Assembly: GCA_024803745.1 (NCBI GenBank)
Contig: JANJXV010000004.1
Coordinates: 48,935,358-48,999,357, forward strand
Reading direction: 5' to 3'
DNA from: Megascapheus bottae
Taxonomy: Eukaryota > Chordata > Mammalia > Rodentia > Geomyidae
DNA: 64,000 nucleotides
A model generated the notes under the pieces. The model was given only the letters and a program-made list of their open reading frames with translations, ran no database searches and was not told the DNA's origin. The translations under genes and the position numbers were made by a program. Of this stretch, positions 23,301-33,815 are shown one piece after another (positions within the stretch are counted from its first letter, which is position 1; every line of letters begins with the position of its first letter).

Positions 23301-24415
23301 TTGTCTATTTTGTTGACTCTTTCAAAGGACCAACTTTTTGATGATTTATCAATTTTGTGTATAGTAGACCTTATTCCATCTCTGATATTTCTGATTTTAT
23401 TTTTGTTATTTCTGTCCTTCTAGTTGTTTTAGAATTAACTTTTCTTGCTCCTCTAGGTGTTTTTTTTTTTTAGGTTATTTACATGCTCTTCCTCTGTCTT
23501 TTTAATATGCACTCCTAGGGCGATAAATTTGCCTCTTAGAACTGCCTTTGCTGTGTCCCATGAGTTCCTTTGTGATGTTTCTTGATTGTCATTACATTCA
23601 AGGAAGTTTTTAATTTCATTTCTGATCTGATCTGTTACCCAGGAGTTATTCAGAAGTGTGTTGTTCAGTTTCTAAGTGATTGAATGTTTTTTTACTTTGA
23701 CTGCATTGTTCAGAATTAGTCTGACTCCACTGTGGTCTGATAGAATGCATGGGATTATATCAGACCTCTTGTATCTGCTTAAGTTTTCTGTATGAACTAT
23801 TATATGATCTATTTTGGAGTGTGTTCCATGTGCTGCTGAGAAAAATGTAAAAAGTTTTGCCATTGGGTGGAAGACTCTGTGCATATCTGTTAAGCCCAGC
23901 TGGGCTATGTTGTCGTCTAAGTTGATGGTGTCTTTGCTTAGTTTTTGTTGCGTTGACCTGTCATTTGTTGAGAGTGGCGTATTGCAGTCTCCCACTATAA
24001 TTGTGTTTGAGTCTATGTTGTTCTGTAATTCTAAAAGAGATTGTTTGAGGTGCTCCCGTGTTGGGGGAGTAAATGTTTATACCTGTAATATTATGGGCAT
24101 GGATTGTACCCTTTACTAATATGTTATGGCCGTCTCTATCTTTATGTACTGATTTTACTGAGAAGTTAATTTTGTCAGAGATTAAGATTGCTACTCCTGC
24201 TTTTTTGCATGATGCATTGGAGTGGAAAATTCGTTTCCATCCTCTTACTTGGAATTTTTTTTTCTGTCTTTGGCAGTGAGGTGAGTCTCTTGCAGGCAAC
24301 ATATGCATGGGTGGTGTTTCTTAATCCAGTCTGTTGCTCTGTGTCTTTTGATTGGACTGTTCAGCCTGTTCACATTTAGGGAGATTATGGAGAAGTGGTC
24401 AGTGTCCATTGTCAT
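20398..24415 (-). pseudogene. L1 ORF2 (endonuclease / reverse transcriptase), disrupted
   Basis: ORF2 nicks target DNA and reverse-transcribes L1 RNA. It opens at 24413-24415 (MTMDTDHFS) 56 bp after ORF1. Endonuclease landmarks: LNVN and QETHL near the N-terminus, HGTHSKIDHI and LSDHSG near its end. GDFN reads GDCN. Reverse transcriptase (about 23300-21650): GPDGFTAEFYK, AFDK, FADD catalytic motif, [10 protein letters not shown]. The C-terminal Cys-rich region has CWRGCG, but the following HCWWEC block reads HGWWEC, losing a conserved Cys. Breaks include a frameshift in a nine-base homopolymer (24255-24263), further shifts near 23300, 22820, 22630 and 21600, a four-residue deletion near 22461, and a SINE insertion at 20760. 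Confidence 0.92.
20746..20974 (+). repeat. SINE, IDL-Geo type, inserted into the L1
   Basis: Body 20760-20960, plus strand. TSD gaaacctccacact at 20746-20759 and 20961-20974. Left half starts gggccgggagtttggcttag, with B box ggttcgattcc at about 20817-20827. Geo half starts agctggaagtggtgctga and ends cccaggactggc plus an A-run. It splits the C-terminal part of ORF2, so it is younger than the L1. Confidence 0.96.
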
Positions 24416-24471
24416 TATTTTTACTTCTAAGTTTCTTTCTCTCTGTTTTTTCCCCTTTTGTGTTTAGTGAA

Positions 24472-25481
24472 TTATAGATGTTTGCTTCTTGATGGGGGTT
24501 CTTGATGTTCTACAATTTGTTCTCGATTAATTAGTATTTTTTGTAACACTGGTTTAGTGTGCATGTATTCATAAAGCTTCTCTTTGGAGTGAAATATTCT
24601 TGTTTCTTCCTCAAATGTAAATGCTAGTTTTGCAGGATATATCAATCTGGGTTGGCAGTTGTTGGTATTCAGGATGTTTTTCCAAGCTTTTCTTGCATTT
24701 AGGGTTTGCATGGAGAGATCTGCTGTAATTCGAATTTTCTTTCCATTGTAGTATAGCTCCTTCTTTGTTTTTGCAGCATTTAAGATCAATTCCTTGGTAT
24801 TTGGGTCTAGTGTCTTTACTGTAATATGTCTAGATGAGTTCCTTCTAGGATCTTGCCTGTTTGGGGTTCTGAAACCTTCAATAATGTGAGTATTTTCCCT
24901 TTTGAAGTTGGGGAATTTCTCTGCTATGATTTTGGTGAATAAAGTTTGCATTCCTTTGTCCTGAAATTCTGCGCCCTCCTCAATCCCTATTATACGAAGA
25001 TTAGACTTCTTTGCTGCATCTGCCAGTTCCTGGAGCTCTCTCTGGTGGATTCTGACTCCAAGGTGGTGATTCTCTGTTTCAGCTCCTTTGTTTTATCTTT
25101 CGTTCCTGATGTTCTATTCCCCATCTCCGTCAATCTGCTGCTTAATGCCTCCATTTTTGCTTGAAGTGTAGACACTGAGCTGATCATGTCTGCTGTGAGG
25201 GTGTTAATCTTTTCTTCCATTTCTCTTTTGAATTCGAGGAGCTCTTTGGTGATTTCCTGCTTATGTTCCTGGAATTGTTTTTGGAATTCTGTTTTAATCT
25301 CTTTAGTCATGTCCACAATTATCTCCTTGAATAGGGTCATGTTTCGTGTCTCTTCAGGTGTCATTTCTTGGGATGGTGACATCTCTCTTGTCCCTTCGCT
25401 CTTGTTTGCTTTTGGGCTTTGCGTGGGACTTTGATTATTTATGTATGTCGTAATTCGTCTTTGCGCTCTCCTAGGCATCAA
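24472..25481 (-). pseudogene. L1 ORF1 (RNA-binding chaperone), frameshifted
   Basis: ORF1 proteins are trimeric nucleic-acid chaperones of the L1 RNP. Translation starts at 25481 (MMPRRAQRR). The first 163 codons include a long Glu/Lys/Leu-rich coiled coil (about residues 60-150). The second open part (24472-24951 and a little upstream) covers the RRM and C-terminal domains, with FPNFKRENTHIIEGFRTPNR and the ARKAWKNIL and FTFEEETRIFHS blocks. A single-base change near 25050-25058 shifts the frame between the coiled coil and the RRM. Otherwise well preserved, so the copy is not ancient. Confidence 0.9.
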
Positions 25482-26988
25482 GAACTGTTGTAGTTTCCTC
25501 TGTGGTCGGTAGGTAGCGGTCTTTACTTGGATTGGGACCAGTGGTTCTGGGAATATGTGAATACCTGTGGTTCTCTGCCTAATTGATTCCTCTGCTGACT
25601 AGGTCAGAGTTTGCAGTTTTTGCAGGTGTTCTGGCCTGTTCCCAGAAGCTGTGTGCTGCTGCACGACTAGCTCTCAGCCCAACCATTGGCCTCACAGTGG
25701 GCCGTGGAATGGATCTGTGAGCTTCAGTCTCAGCGCACTGGGTGGATGGTTGGTCTTCCTGTGCTGCTTCTAGGGGTGGGCCCCCCAGCCAAGGGTCTGG
25801 GGTTTGGGAGTTTCCAGGTGCTCTCAGTAGGACCACCAGGTGTCTGCTCTGTTCCCAGAGGCGGGGCCCAGCTGAGGACATGGACTCCAAGGGCGGAGCC
25901 TTGCCTTTCTGATTCTCAGAAGGCGAGCTTGGCTACTGGTCTGCCCTTAAGTTCCCTGCTGTGTTTCCACCGCTTTGTCAGAGAGTCTGTGACTGTGGGG
26001 GCCCCTTGATGTTGTCTTGCTCAGGATTCCCAGCTGGAGGATGCCCGGCTCATGATTTGAGGGGGACAGATGCTGGCTCCTATTTTCCTGCACACCCCAC
26101 CCCCTGTTGTAAGTCAAGGTCTCATCACCCCCCCACTCTCCACACCCAGTGGCCTGGGAGAGGAACCTGTTGGGTGTGTGAGCTGGGACACCACTGCCCC
26201 CTTTGGTGGGTTGCTGGGTCTTAGCGCCCACCTGTCAGTCTCCAGTCCAGGCCTGGGGGAGGAGGCTGTTGGGAGAATGGGGGCTAGGACAGCTCCGCCT
26301 CCCTTGGTGGGGTGCTGGGTCTTAGTGCCTGTCTGCCTGTCAGTCTCCAGTCAATGGCCTGGGGAGCGGGCTGTTAAGGGAAGGGACAGGATTCTAAATT
26401 CCTTGCCCCCCTGTCCTTGCCAGTCTTTCTTGGGTGGGGTGGAGTGATCTGAGTTAAGTTCTATTGCTTGGCACCAGCTCTGCTTTCCCAATGGGTTTGG
26501 GGACCCGCTGTGCTACTCACGCCTCTGCATTTGGCTGTGGGTGCTCCAGAGTGTTGAGGAATCATTCACTCCCCTTGGATCTCCGATGCCGCCTGTGTTC
26601 TGCGACTGGATTCCGCTGCTTGCTGTTCTGGTCTGCTCTGGTTCCTGCGTCTGGCTTCTGCCGCTTGCTGGCCTGGTCCTATGCTGATTTCTGCAGAGGT
26701 CGGGGCTGCCCGGCCCGGCGCCCCATGCTGCCGCTTTTCGGGGCTTGGAGCCAGCAGCGAGGGGTGGGGAAGGGGTCCTCACGTTCCAAATTCTTTGAGA
26801 AAGTTGGATGTAAGCTTTATCTGGATTTCTTTTCGGGTTTCAGTCCTTCTCCATTGCTTCTTGTGTTTGTTGTTGTGGATTTCTTAAGGTAGTTGGCTCA
26901 TGGGATTCCCTGGCTTTCTCTTTTTGTGAGAGAGAGCTGGGCAGCGTCCCTATTGTCTTGGCGCCATCTTCCACTCCCACAACTACCA
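25482..26988 (-). promoter_or_regulatory. L1 5' UTR / internal promoter region
   Basis: About 1.5 kb and markedly GC-richer than everything around it. The first bases of the element carry the YY1-like site (complement gcgccatctt, 26961-26970), which in studied L1s sets the transcription start. Imperfect tandem units of about 100-106 bp occur at about 26150-26249, 26250-26355 and a partial third from 26356. They recur on ggcctggg and cagtctccagtc. A second spaced repeat (tgttcccagaggc-like) lies near 25640 and 25858. Frames on the + strand here are not supported as genes. Confidence 0.75.
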
Positions 26989-27390
26989 GATTTCAATAAT
27001 TTTTGAATGCACTCAACAGCTTAGTTATTTGAACAAATGTGGTTCTCTTGAATGGGATGACATCAATTGTCATCCTGTGTCTTGTTTATTTCATATCTCT
27101 GTTGCTTTAAATAATAGAATCCTGTGCTGTGATGGCTGAAAAATATTTCATTGTGTGAATGTAGTACTTATTCTTTTCTTATTCATCATCTGATGGACAT
27201 TAAGGTAAAATACCCTGACTATTCTGAATATTGCTACAATGAACACATAAGAGTAGATGTCTGTTGGATCATTTTCTATGTATATGCACTTAGGCATGGG
27301 ATTGCTAGATCATATGACAATTCTACTTGAATATTTGGAAGAATCTTCATAGAGTTTCCAAGCATACTATAATAATTTATATTTTTGACA
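26989..27390 (-). mobile_element. Ancient L1 ORF2 fragment
   Basis: From about 27100, the complement of a mammalian L1 ORF2 C-terminal region is readable (ttcatcatctgatggacatt, gctacaatgaacacataaga, gggattgctagatcatatga). Highly decayed, with no open frame. The large L1 inserted beside or into this older copy; the right TSD is 26989-27004. Confidence 0.65.
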
Positions 27391-27619
27391 AATGTAATTA
27401 GGAACTATGAGGGTTATGAGGGTAGAGAGGAGATAGAAGTCATTAAAGCTAAGGAAGGCTAATAGGAGCAGTGGTTTCAGAGAGATTTGATATGAAAATA
27501 TAGATAATAGGAGTTCTACCCATGCGTGACTGTAGTTTAAATAAATATATATTTTATAAAGCATTAGAAAATGAGTATAAACATTTCCTAGGCAAAGAGC
27601 AGAGTAAAAGGATTTGAAA
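27391..27619. other. Unique AT-rich spacer
   Basis: Nothing recognised. The 94-codon minus-strand frame (27367-27651) looks random. Confidence 0.4.
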
Positions 27620-27650
27620 CAAAAACAAACAAACAAACACAAAGAAAGCA
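27620..27650. repeat. (CAAA)n simple repeat
   Basis: Short imperfect aaacaaac array. Confidence 0.8.
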
Positions 27651-28462
27651 TAATCTGACTAGATGGATTTGAAAGTGTGGAGTCCTATCAGTTGGAAGGT
27701 ATGCAAAATGAGGGTGTTCTTGTTACAGCTTTCAGCACGAATCAAAAGAAGCCAAGCACTTTAGCCCACTGCAAAATGCTTTGAGAAACTGGCCTGACCT
27801 TAGTCATAGCAGGCTCTAGGATGAAAAGGTTTTACTTTATTTGAAAGAAGTCTTTAAGAGAGAGCTGCAGGGTGCCCTGTGCATAGCAGGTTACTTGCTG
27901 AAGTGTTTTCCATTTCAGCCAATCAGATGCTGCTGCAGTGTGGTGGATGCTATCAGCTCCTTGTATTCTTGTCTAGATGCTGTTTTCACAGTGATACAGT
28001 AAGAGTTATAGGGTCACAGATGCTTCCACTGAGATTTCCAAGGCAGGCCGGGGGTGTGTTTAGGGAGTGTGTGGCAGGATCAGGATTCTTGCAGGCCACT
28101 CCCTGCATAGTCAGTACATGAATCAGTGTAGATGAAGTCTGAATTGCTGTGGACTTCCCAGGATGTTATCGATGACACAAATATGAAACAGCTGCTGGAA
28201 AGACAAAACACATGGATAGAGTGGAGTCAGCTATTTATGGTGCAATCAGCACCTCAATGGACCTGGGGTCACTCAAGTCTTTTGCAACCCACATCATGAC
28301 AAGATGTGGCCCAGATACGAAACTCAGCGCTACAGAACTTAGTGTTGTCCTGCTGAGATTTGTCTTGCTTTGTCATCTTTCCTTTTAATTGGCTTAGTCC
28401 TCCATTTGGGAGGGGGCGGGGGACAGAAATGTTTACTCTATGCTATTCTATACTGGAAGTTT
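27651..28462. other. Unexplained, relatively GC-rich unique DNA
   Basis: About 800 bp with clearly higher GC than its flanks, several CpGs (gccgggggtg, atcgatg, cagcgct) and a G-rich word at 28411-28422. The minus strand contains AATAAA near 27838-27843. No frame over 95 codons and no family recognised. Could be an old LTR, a decayed retrocopy or a conserved non-coding element. Confidence 0.35.
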
Positions 28463-28680
28463 ATCCCCCCATTTTTTTGCCAGTCCTGTGCTTGAGCTCA
28501 GGGCCTGAGCACTGTCCTTGGACTTTCTCAAGGTTAGAGCTCTACCACTTGAGCCTCAGCACCACTTCCGGCTTTTTTCTATGTATGTGGTACCGAGGAA
28601 TCGAACCCGGGTCTTCGTGCATGCTAGGCAAGCACTTTAACCACTAGGCCAAACTCCCGGCCCATTCCCCCCCATTTTTA
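28463..28680 (-). repeat. SINE, IDL-Geo type
   Basis: Body about 28476-28663, minus strand. B-box complement ggaatcgaacc and A-box complement ccactaggcca are intact. Flanks atccccccattttt and attcccccccattttt form a TSD differing by an indel. A young-looking copy retaining CpGs (accgagg, cccgggtc, ttcgtgc). Confidence 0.93.
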
Positions 28681-28889
28681 AAAAATATATTTCAGAGATA
28701 CACAGGTAAAGCTTTGCCCATTTCTCAAAACATTAAAAAAATTGGATTTGTGAATGATGTGGGAACTTCTAAGACTTTCGAAACTTTTGCAGAGATGGAT
28801 TAAACAGTCTTTTAATTGTCGGAATGGCCCTGGACTTTTGAGAATAAGGGTAGAATAGTATGATTTTAATATACCATATTCTACACACA

Positions 28890-29185
28890 CGTTTTGAGTG
28901 TTGGGTCACCATCTGGTGAGGTGGTAGAAACGTTGAAGTTTGAGCCTAGTTCATGGATTTAGGCTGTGGAGTGCTTGCGGTTGGAGAGGATTGAGATCCC
29001 AGGTCAGGTGGTCACTCTTTGAAGAATAATCTCTTCATTACACCTCCAGGTATGATGTGCTGCTAAATCACAGGGCTCCAATCAATCATGCACTGAGTCA
29101 TCTGAAATCACGAGCCAAAGCAAATCTTTCCTCTGTTTTTCCCCCATCTCTTAGCATGTCACAACAATACAGAAGCCTGACTCAA
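28890..29185 (+). repeat. Possible MaLR-type LTR remnant
   Basis: The word series aatcacgagccaaagcaaat ... ctttcctctgttt followed by catgtcacaacaatacagaa resembles the polyadenylation region of rodent ERVL-MaLR LTRs. No coding sequence is present. Resemblance is from pattern memory only. The 5' boundary is uncertain. Confidence 0.4.
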
Positions 29186-29189
29186 ACTA

Positions 29190-29335
29190 CTACATGATAG
29201 AGTTAGGAGAGACGCTGGAACTCATAGGCCCAGGTAAAAACTTCCTGAATAGAGTCCCAGGATCAGAACAGATTGGAAAGGGACTCCCCAAATGGGACTA
29301 CATAAAAATAAAAAGTTTCTGCACAGGGTATAAAA
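29190..29335 (+). mobile_element. L1 ORF2 fragment (downstream part)
   Basis: Translates to an L1 ORF2 segment (GETLELIG, KWDYIKIKSFCTG) equivalent to codons near 21360-21500 in the large L1. Plus strand, about 145 bp. Confidence 0.85.
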
Positions 29336-29492
29336 TTAACCCTCAAAAAAAAAAAACCCACCTTCCTCTTCACCAATCAGGAGAGGATCAAGACAGCAAT
29401 CAGGAAAGCAACTCCTTTTGCAATAGCCCCAAAGAAAGTAAAGTACCTATGAACTAAGAATGCAAAGGACCTACATGATGAAAACTTAAAAA
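29336..29492 (+). mobile_element. L1 ORF2 fragment (upstream part), out of order
   Basis: Translates to YKINPQK, then TPFAIAPKK and KDLHDEN, equivalent to an ORF2 region that should lie upstream of the adjoining piece at 29190-29335. Same orientation, reversed order. It ends in an A-run at 29488-29499 and carries another A-run at 29345-29356. Confidence 0.8.
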
Positions 29493-32400
29493 AAAAAAAG
29501 CTTGACACACAGCTTCCCTTTTGAAATTCCCAATTTACCCTCATTTTCTCCATGTAATTTGGTGTTGAGAACTGTTGGAATTCACACAAAGACCTGTTTT
29601 TGGTACCATGATTCAGTTTGCTACAGAAGAGAGCCACTGTGGCCTAAAAGAGAGACTCGTAATGAGAGAACACAGCCTTCGTGAAAATTATAGTGGGTTT
29701 GATTGTGAAAATCCAATGAGTTATACACAGATGTTTAAAGACAGATTCAGTGCCTCTTTTATGATTAATAAAAATATTAAATTAAAGCATTATATGTCAA
29801 TTATGAAGAAAAATGAGGCTGCCAACTCATTTCTCATGAAACAGAGCTGCTCTCATGTCCTGGATATGAGAGAGCCTGCAGTGAGGCTCTCACTGTGATT
29901 TTGTAGACTTAACTTGAAAGCTATCTGTTCTCTTTCAGAATAGAAACCATTTCATGCATTTTTATCCTTCTTGCTTTGCTTATACATTATATTACTTGCA
30001 CATGAGAGAGAGAAATGATGAATTTAGAAATATATCTAGAGTTAGAACGTTCTTAGCATCTGAAACATTAAATATATACATGTGTCAAGATGAATTTGCT
30101 ACCTTATTAGATGGTCCTAAGACAAATAGACTAGGCTAGTTTTATCTAAGCATATAAGCTATTTTTCTATGGAGCAACCCCATCACTTTTGGAATAATCT
30201 AATTTTACTACTTCAGTGACCCAATAAATTCAAGGACATTTTCAAAATACTTATCTTCATTTGACAATGATCAGAATTTATGTCACAGCCTGCAAACATG
30301 TTTCAAGATTTTTTTTCTTTTGAAAATGATCTTTAAGTAGTTGTATAGAGGACTTGTCATTTAACAAATTAATTTATGAATACAATTATTCTTGTTAATA
30401 TCACCTCTTTCAACATTCTCAAAATTGCTTCCTTTGCATATCTCTTCTTTCATTCTTCATTTTGTAGGATATACATTGGATTATCCAATGCATTCTCCTC
30501 CTCTGCTCTTCTTCATTCATCTTACCCCTTTCACTTCACCTTCTCACCCCCTTTTAAGTATCTACTTTCTTGTATTTATTGTGTTGATCTTTGGCATTAC
30601 CTTCATAAGAAATGTCACTATGAATTCTCCCCTGAATTTATCTTGTTTCAGATATATTTGTATACACTTGCATGCTCTGCAACATATTTACTTATTGGTT
30701 GACACACTAAATCTAGCTTCTATTTTTTTCAGAGAAACATGTGATCTTCAGATACAAGGATTTCTATATCTTATATGATGTTAATGCTTCTGTCCCTTGA
30801 CTATCTATGCAACATGCACCAGAAAGTCTATATTTACAGCTCCAATCTATAGTTATTCACAGTCTTTGTCTTGGCAAGGGTCTTGGCAAAGTAGTGACAT
30901 GTTTAATTTTTTAAATTTATCCATTTTTTTATATTTATAAAACCAACTTTCAAACATGAGTTGTCCTTAGCTTCTAACTTAAAAAAGTGTGATGTTTATT
31001 ACCTTGTTTGCTTTATTTCCTAGTACATTAGATTATACTAAAGATTAGGTATATGCAGATTTTATCAGGACCCATAATTAGTAATGAAATTGCTTCAAAG
31101 TAATTTTGTCTGTGGCAAAACCACCTTACCTTTAGTTATGTGCTTGAAGGGAAGCAGCCTAATTATCAGCTCTCAACTGAAAATGAGTCCCCCCAGCTCT
31201 TGCTGTTAGAAGCCTGCATTCCATTTGTTTTATTTTTTTCTCATTAGTGAGGCAAGTGTAGCATAAACCTGTGAGACACAGAAGTGAGAGCAGATATTCA
31301 ACACTTCCTATAGCTATTTTAGGCAGAGGGATGTAAAACAGCCACATTATTGTCTGAAAAGTTAAGGGAATGGTGTTAATAAAAAAAAAGTTTGTGGACT
31401 ATGGAAAGACTCAGTATATCATATCAGCAGAGACCTGACTATTTCTGAAGAAATGGAATGCAGCAACAAAGGCTAAGTAGATAACAATAGTGTGTTTTTT
31501 TGTTGTTGTTTTTTTTTTTTTAGTAAGTGATATGCTCTGATGGTGAGTCAGTTTTAGGAACTACAATAAGACTAAATGGAAAAGTGTTAACAGACAGTAT
31601 AACAAGTTAATTAATATGATAATAGAAAAATACAGTTTCATGCAGTTTTGCTTACATTTCAATATGATATGCTCTGAAAACAATTAGCTTTTGTAGTCAT
31701 CTAGAATGTATGAATTTGGCAGAAAAAATCATATGATTTCTCCAATTTTTATACCCTTCCTTTAGTTGATTAAATCATGAATGGTATAGACAGCAATTTT
31801 ATTCAAATATGGTTTCTATACATAGGTTTGTGCCTTATTCACTAAAAAAGCTATACACACACATATATAATCATATATATATAATCAGAAGCTCAAAATT
31901 CTGATAATGAATCCTAAAATATTTTCCCTAAAGCAGTTGAGAAAAATAGAAAGTCTCTTTAGTTTTACATTTGTGGCTTGCAATTTCCTGATGATTGACC
32001 TTTTATGCACAAGACTACTGCTTAACCATCAGGCTGTTCTTGTTCTGAACTGACTGACTTTGGAAAACAAAAGCAAGCATTTAGAAAATGGCATAGAACT
32101 TCACTAATGTGAGTTTAATGCTTTCAGGGAGAAGAAATCAAACATTAATTTTAACTGCCTAGTTTAATATTTTCCTCCTTTATTTCTCCATAAAATTATA
32201 GCAGATTCTCTCTAATAAGTTTTCTTTCAGCTAAGTATTGATTAGATTTTTAACCTTTGGGAACAACATTTCTGTTTTAGCATAATACATTGCAGCTAAG
32301 CTATATATTAAAGTCATCAGTGATCATCGGTTAAATCCTTTATGGATAATTTATATTTTTGCTCACAGAATAATTTATTGAAAGCAAAATCCATAGCATA

Positions 32401-32756
32401 ATTATAAAACAACATGGGTGACCTATTTTTCTCACTTCAAGTTTTTTCTATTGATTTTATTTAAATGCATCTTTCTATTGTTGTTTAGAATTCAAGATAG
32501 TTTGGAATCATAATAAAGATTTACCACCATAGAAATGATGAGAAAAATGTACTTCCAAATTTATCTTATCTAAAAGATAGTTGGAAATGGTTTGGGGGAA
32601 GCCAATGGAGAGAGATGATAGACTGGATACCAAGAGAGAGTAGAAAGTTCTCAAATTTAATCAATTTCTACCAGCAGGAACTATTCACAGTGGATTTAAA
32701 GATGATACTACACTTTGAGTTGAACAAACCAGTTACTAAATTATTTCTCTGTGCTA
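29493..32756. other. Unique AT-rich DNA, no gene seen
   Basis: Includes frames of 107-128 codons at 29575-29898, 30376-30702 and 30392-30778 (+). These frames are low-complexity, Phe/Leu/Ser-rich or without any family resemblance. T-run at 31508-31523 and TA-rich patch at 31861-31888. No repeat family recognised. Confidence 0.45.
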
Positions 32757-33310
32757 TGTAATGGTGTTTGTGAATATGATTAGTAATGCCAATCGTATTT
32801 GCGTTTTCTGTAGCTAACTTTTCATGATCGGATTTTGTCCTTAAAATGATCTGTGTTTATTATTTTTTTCATTGTATTTTACTGTTGGGAGTAATGTATT
32901 GAGGGGTTATTGTTACATTCATCAGATAATGGGTACATTACATCTTGATATCCCTTCTCATATTTTTCTTCCACTTTCCCTCTCACTACCTCCTCCCAAT
33001 CATCTTGTTTTTCCTCTTCCCTTTCCTATTTCAAAAAACAAATAAACATAGATATAATATACCAAGTAACAAAGTCAGATACAGTAACAATGTGAGATAA
33101 ACCAAAAGGGGAAAAAAAGAGAAAAGAAATGACTTCACATAGTACATTAAGAACAACAATCACAAAGATAAGCCTCTTGTTTCCATGTTCTGGAGTTCAT
33201 TTCACTTGTACTGAAGTTTCTGAATATGATTACTAATGACAACTATATTTGTATTTTCAGTAGTTAACCCTTCACGTTGAGATTTGGGCCCTAAAATCTT
33301 CTGGGTTTAA
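32757..33310 (-). mobile_element. L1 3' end flanked by about 100-bp direct repeats
   Basis: L1 3' UTR complement, older form, at about 32861-33206: gagtaatgtattgaggggtt at its 3' end and cttgtttccatgttctggag at the truncation. The sequences 32757-32860 and 33207-33310 are direct repeats, about three-quarters identical by hand alignment (both contain tgaatatgatta/c-taatg and a gttaaccc/gctaactt block). They abut the two L1 ends exactly as a TSD would, but are far longer than the usual 7-20 bp. Confidence 0.75.
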
Positions 33311-33581
33311 TTTTTAATTTGTGGGATTTTTAAACTTTCTTTTTTGCTTTCATATCTTTTCATAATTGTACAAATAAGCTGCCATTTAACAACAGTTTAT
33401 GGATACTTGATCAGTGTAGTACCTTTTGAAGACTGGAAAATAAAAGAGATAAGGTAAAATTTTGTTTAAACACTAGATACCATTGATATTCCGAATTGTG
33501 GACTAAATCTCTATACAATGACATTTTTATTTGGACATCTGATCCTACATATGCACTATAACAAGTTAAAAATTACCAATG
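33311..33581. other. Unique AT-rich spacer
   Basis: Nothing recognised. Confidence 0.4.
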
Positions 33582-33815
33582 CAGCCAAGTGCTGATTGCC
33601 TATGCCTATAATCCTAGTTATTCAAAAGCCTGAGATCTGAGGTTTGTGACTGAAAACAGACCAGGGCAGGAAATTCATGAGACTCTTAACTTCAATTAAC
33701 TAGCAAAAAGTAAGAACTGGAGCTGTGGTTAAGTGGTGGAGCAATAGCCTTGAGCAAAATGCTCAGGGAGAGCTCTCAGGCTCTGAGTTCAATTCTCAGG
33801 ACCAGAACAAAACAG
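33582..33815 (+). repeat. SINE, B1-dID type
   Basis: Diverged plus-strand copy with cctataatcctagttattca in the left half, gagactcttaacttcaatta linker and gagctgtggttaagtggtgg in the right half. A-rich end at 33806-33815. Confidence 0.85.

Larger units (their letters stand above)
20102..26988 (-). mobile_element. Nearly full-length, defective LINE-1
   Basis: Minus-strand L1 of about 6.7 kb after removing the nested SINE. In transcription order: GC-rich 5' UTR (26988-25482), ORF1 (25481-24472), a 56-bp spacer, ORF2 (24415-20398) and 3' UTR (20397-20102). A YY1-type word aagatggcgc lies near the 5' end (complement at 26961-26970). A 16-bp direct repeat at 20086-20101 and 26989-27004 is the likely TSD. 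Frameshifts, stops, a small RT deletion and a SINE insertion make it non-autonomous. The 3' UTR lacks the G-rich tract of the other L1 copies here. The exact 3' boundary within 20102-20397 is uncertain because no long A-tail remains. Confidence 0.93.

Noticed and set aside
25579..26892. Several 80-140-codon frames on the + strand, antisense to the L1 5' UTR
   Set aside because: GC-rich DNA has few stops, and the frames overlap each other and have no recognisable domain. Primate L1s have an antisense ORF0, but nothing here shows homology to it.
28890..29185. Complete endogenous retrovirus
   Set aside because: Only a short LTR-like 3' portion is suggested. No second LTR, primer-binding site or retroviral gene was seen nearby.
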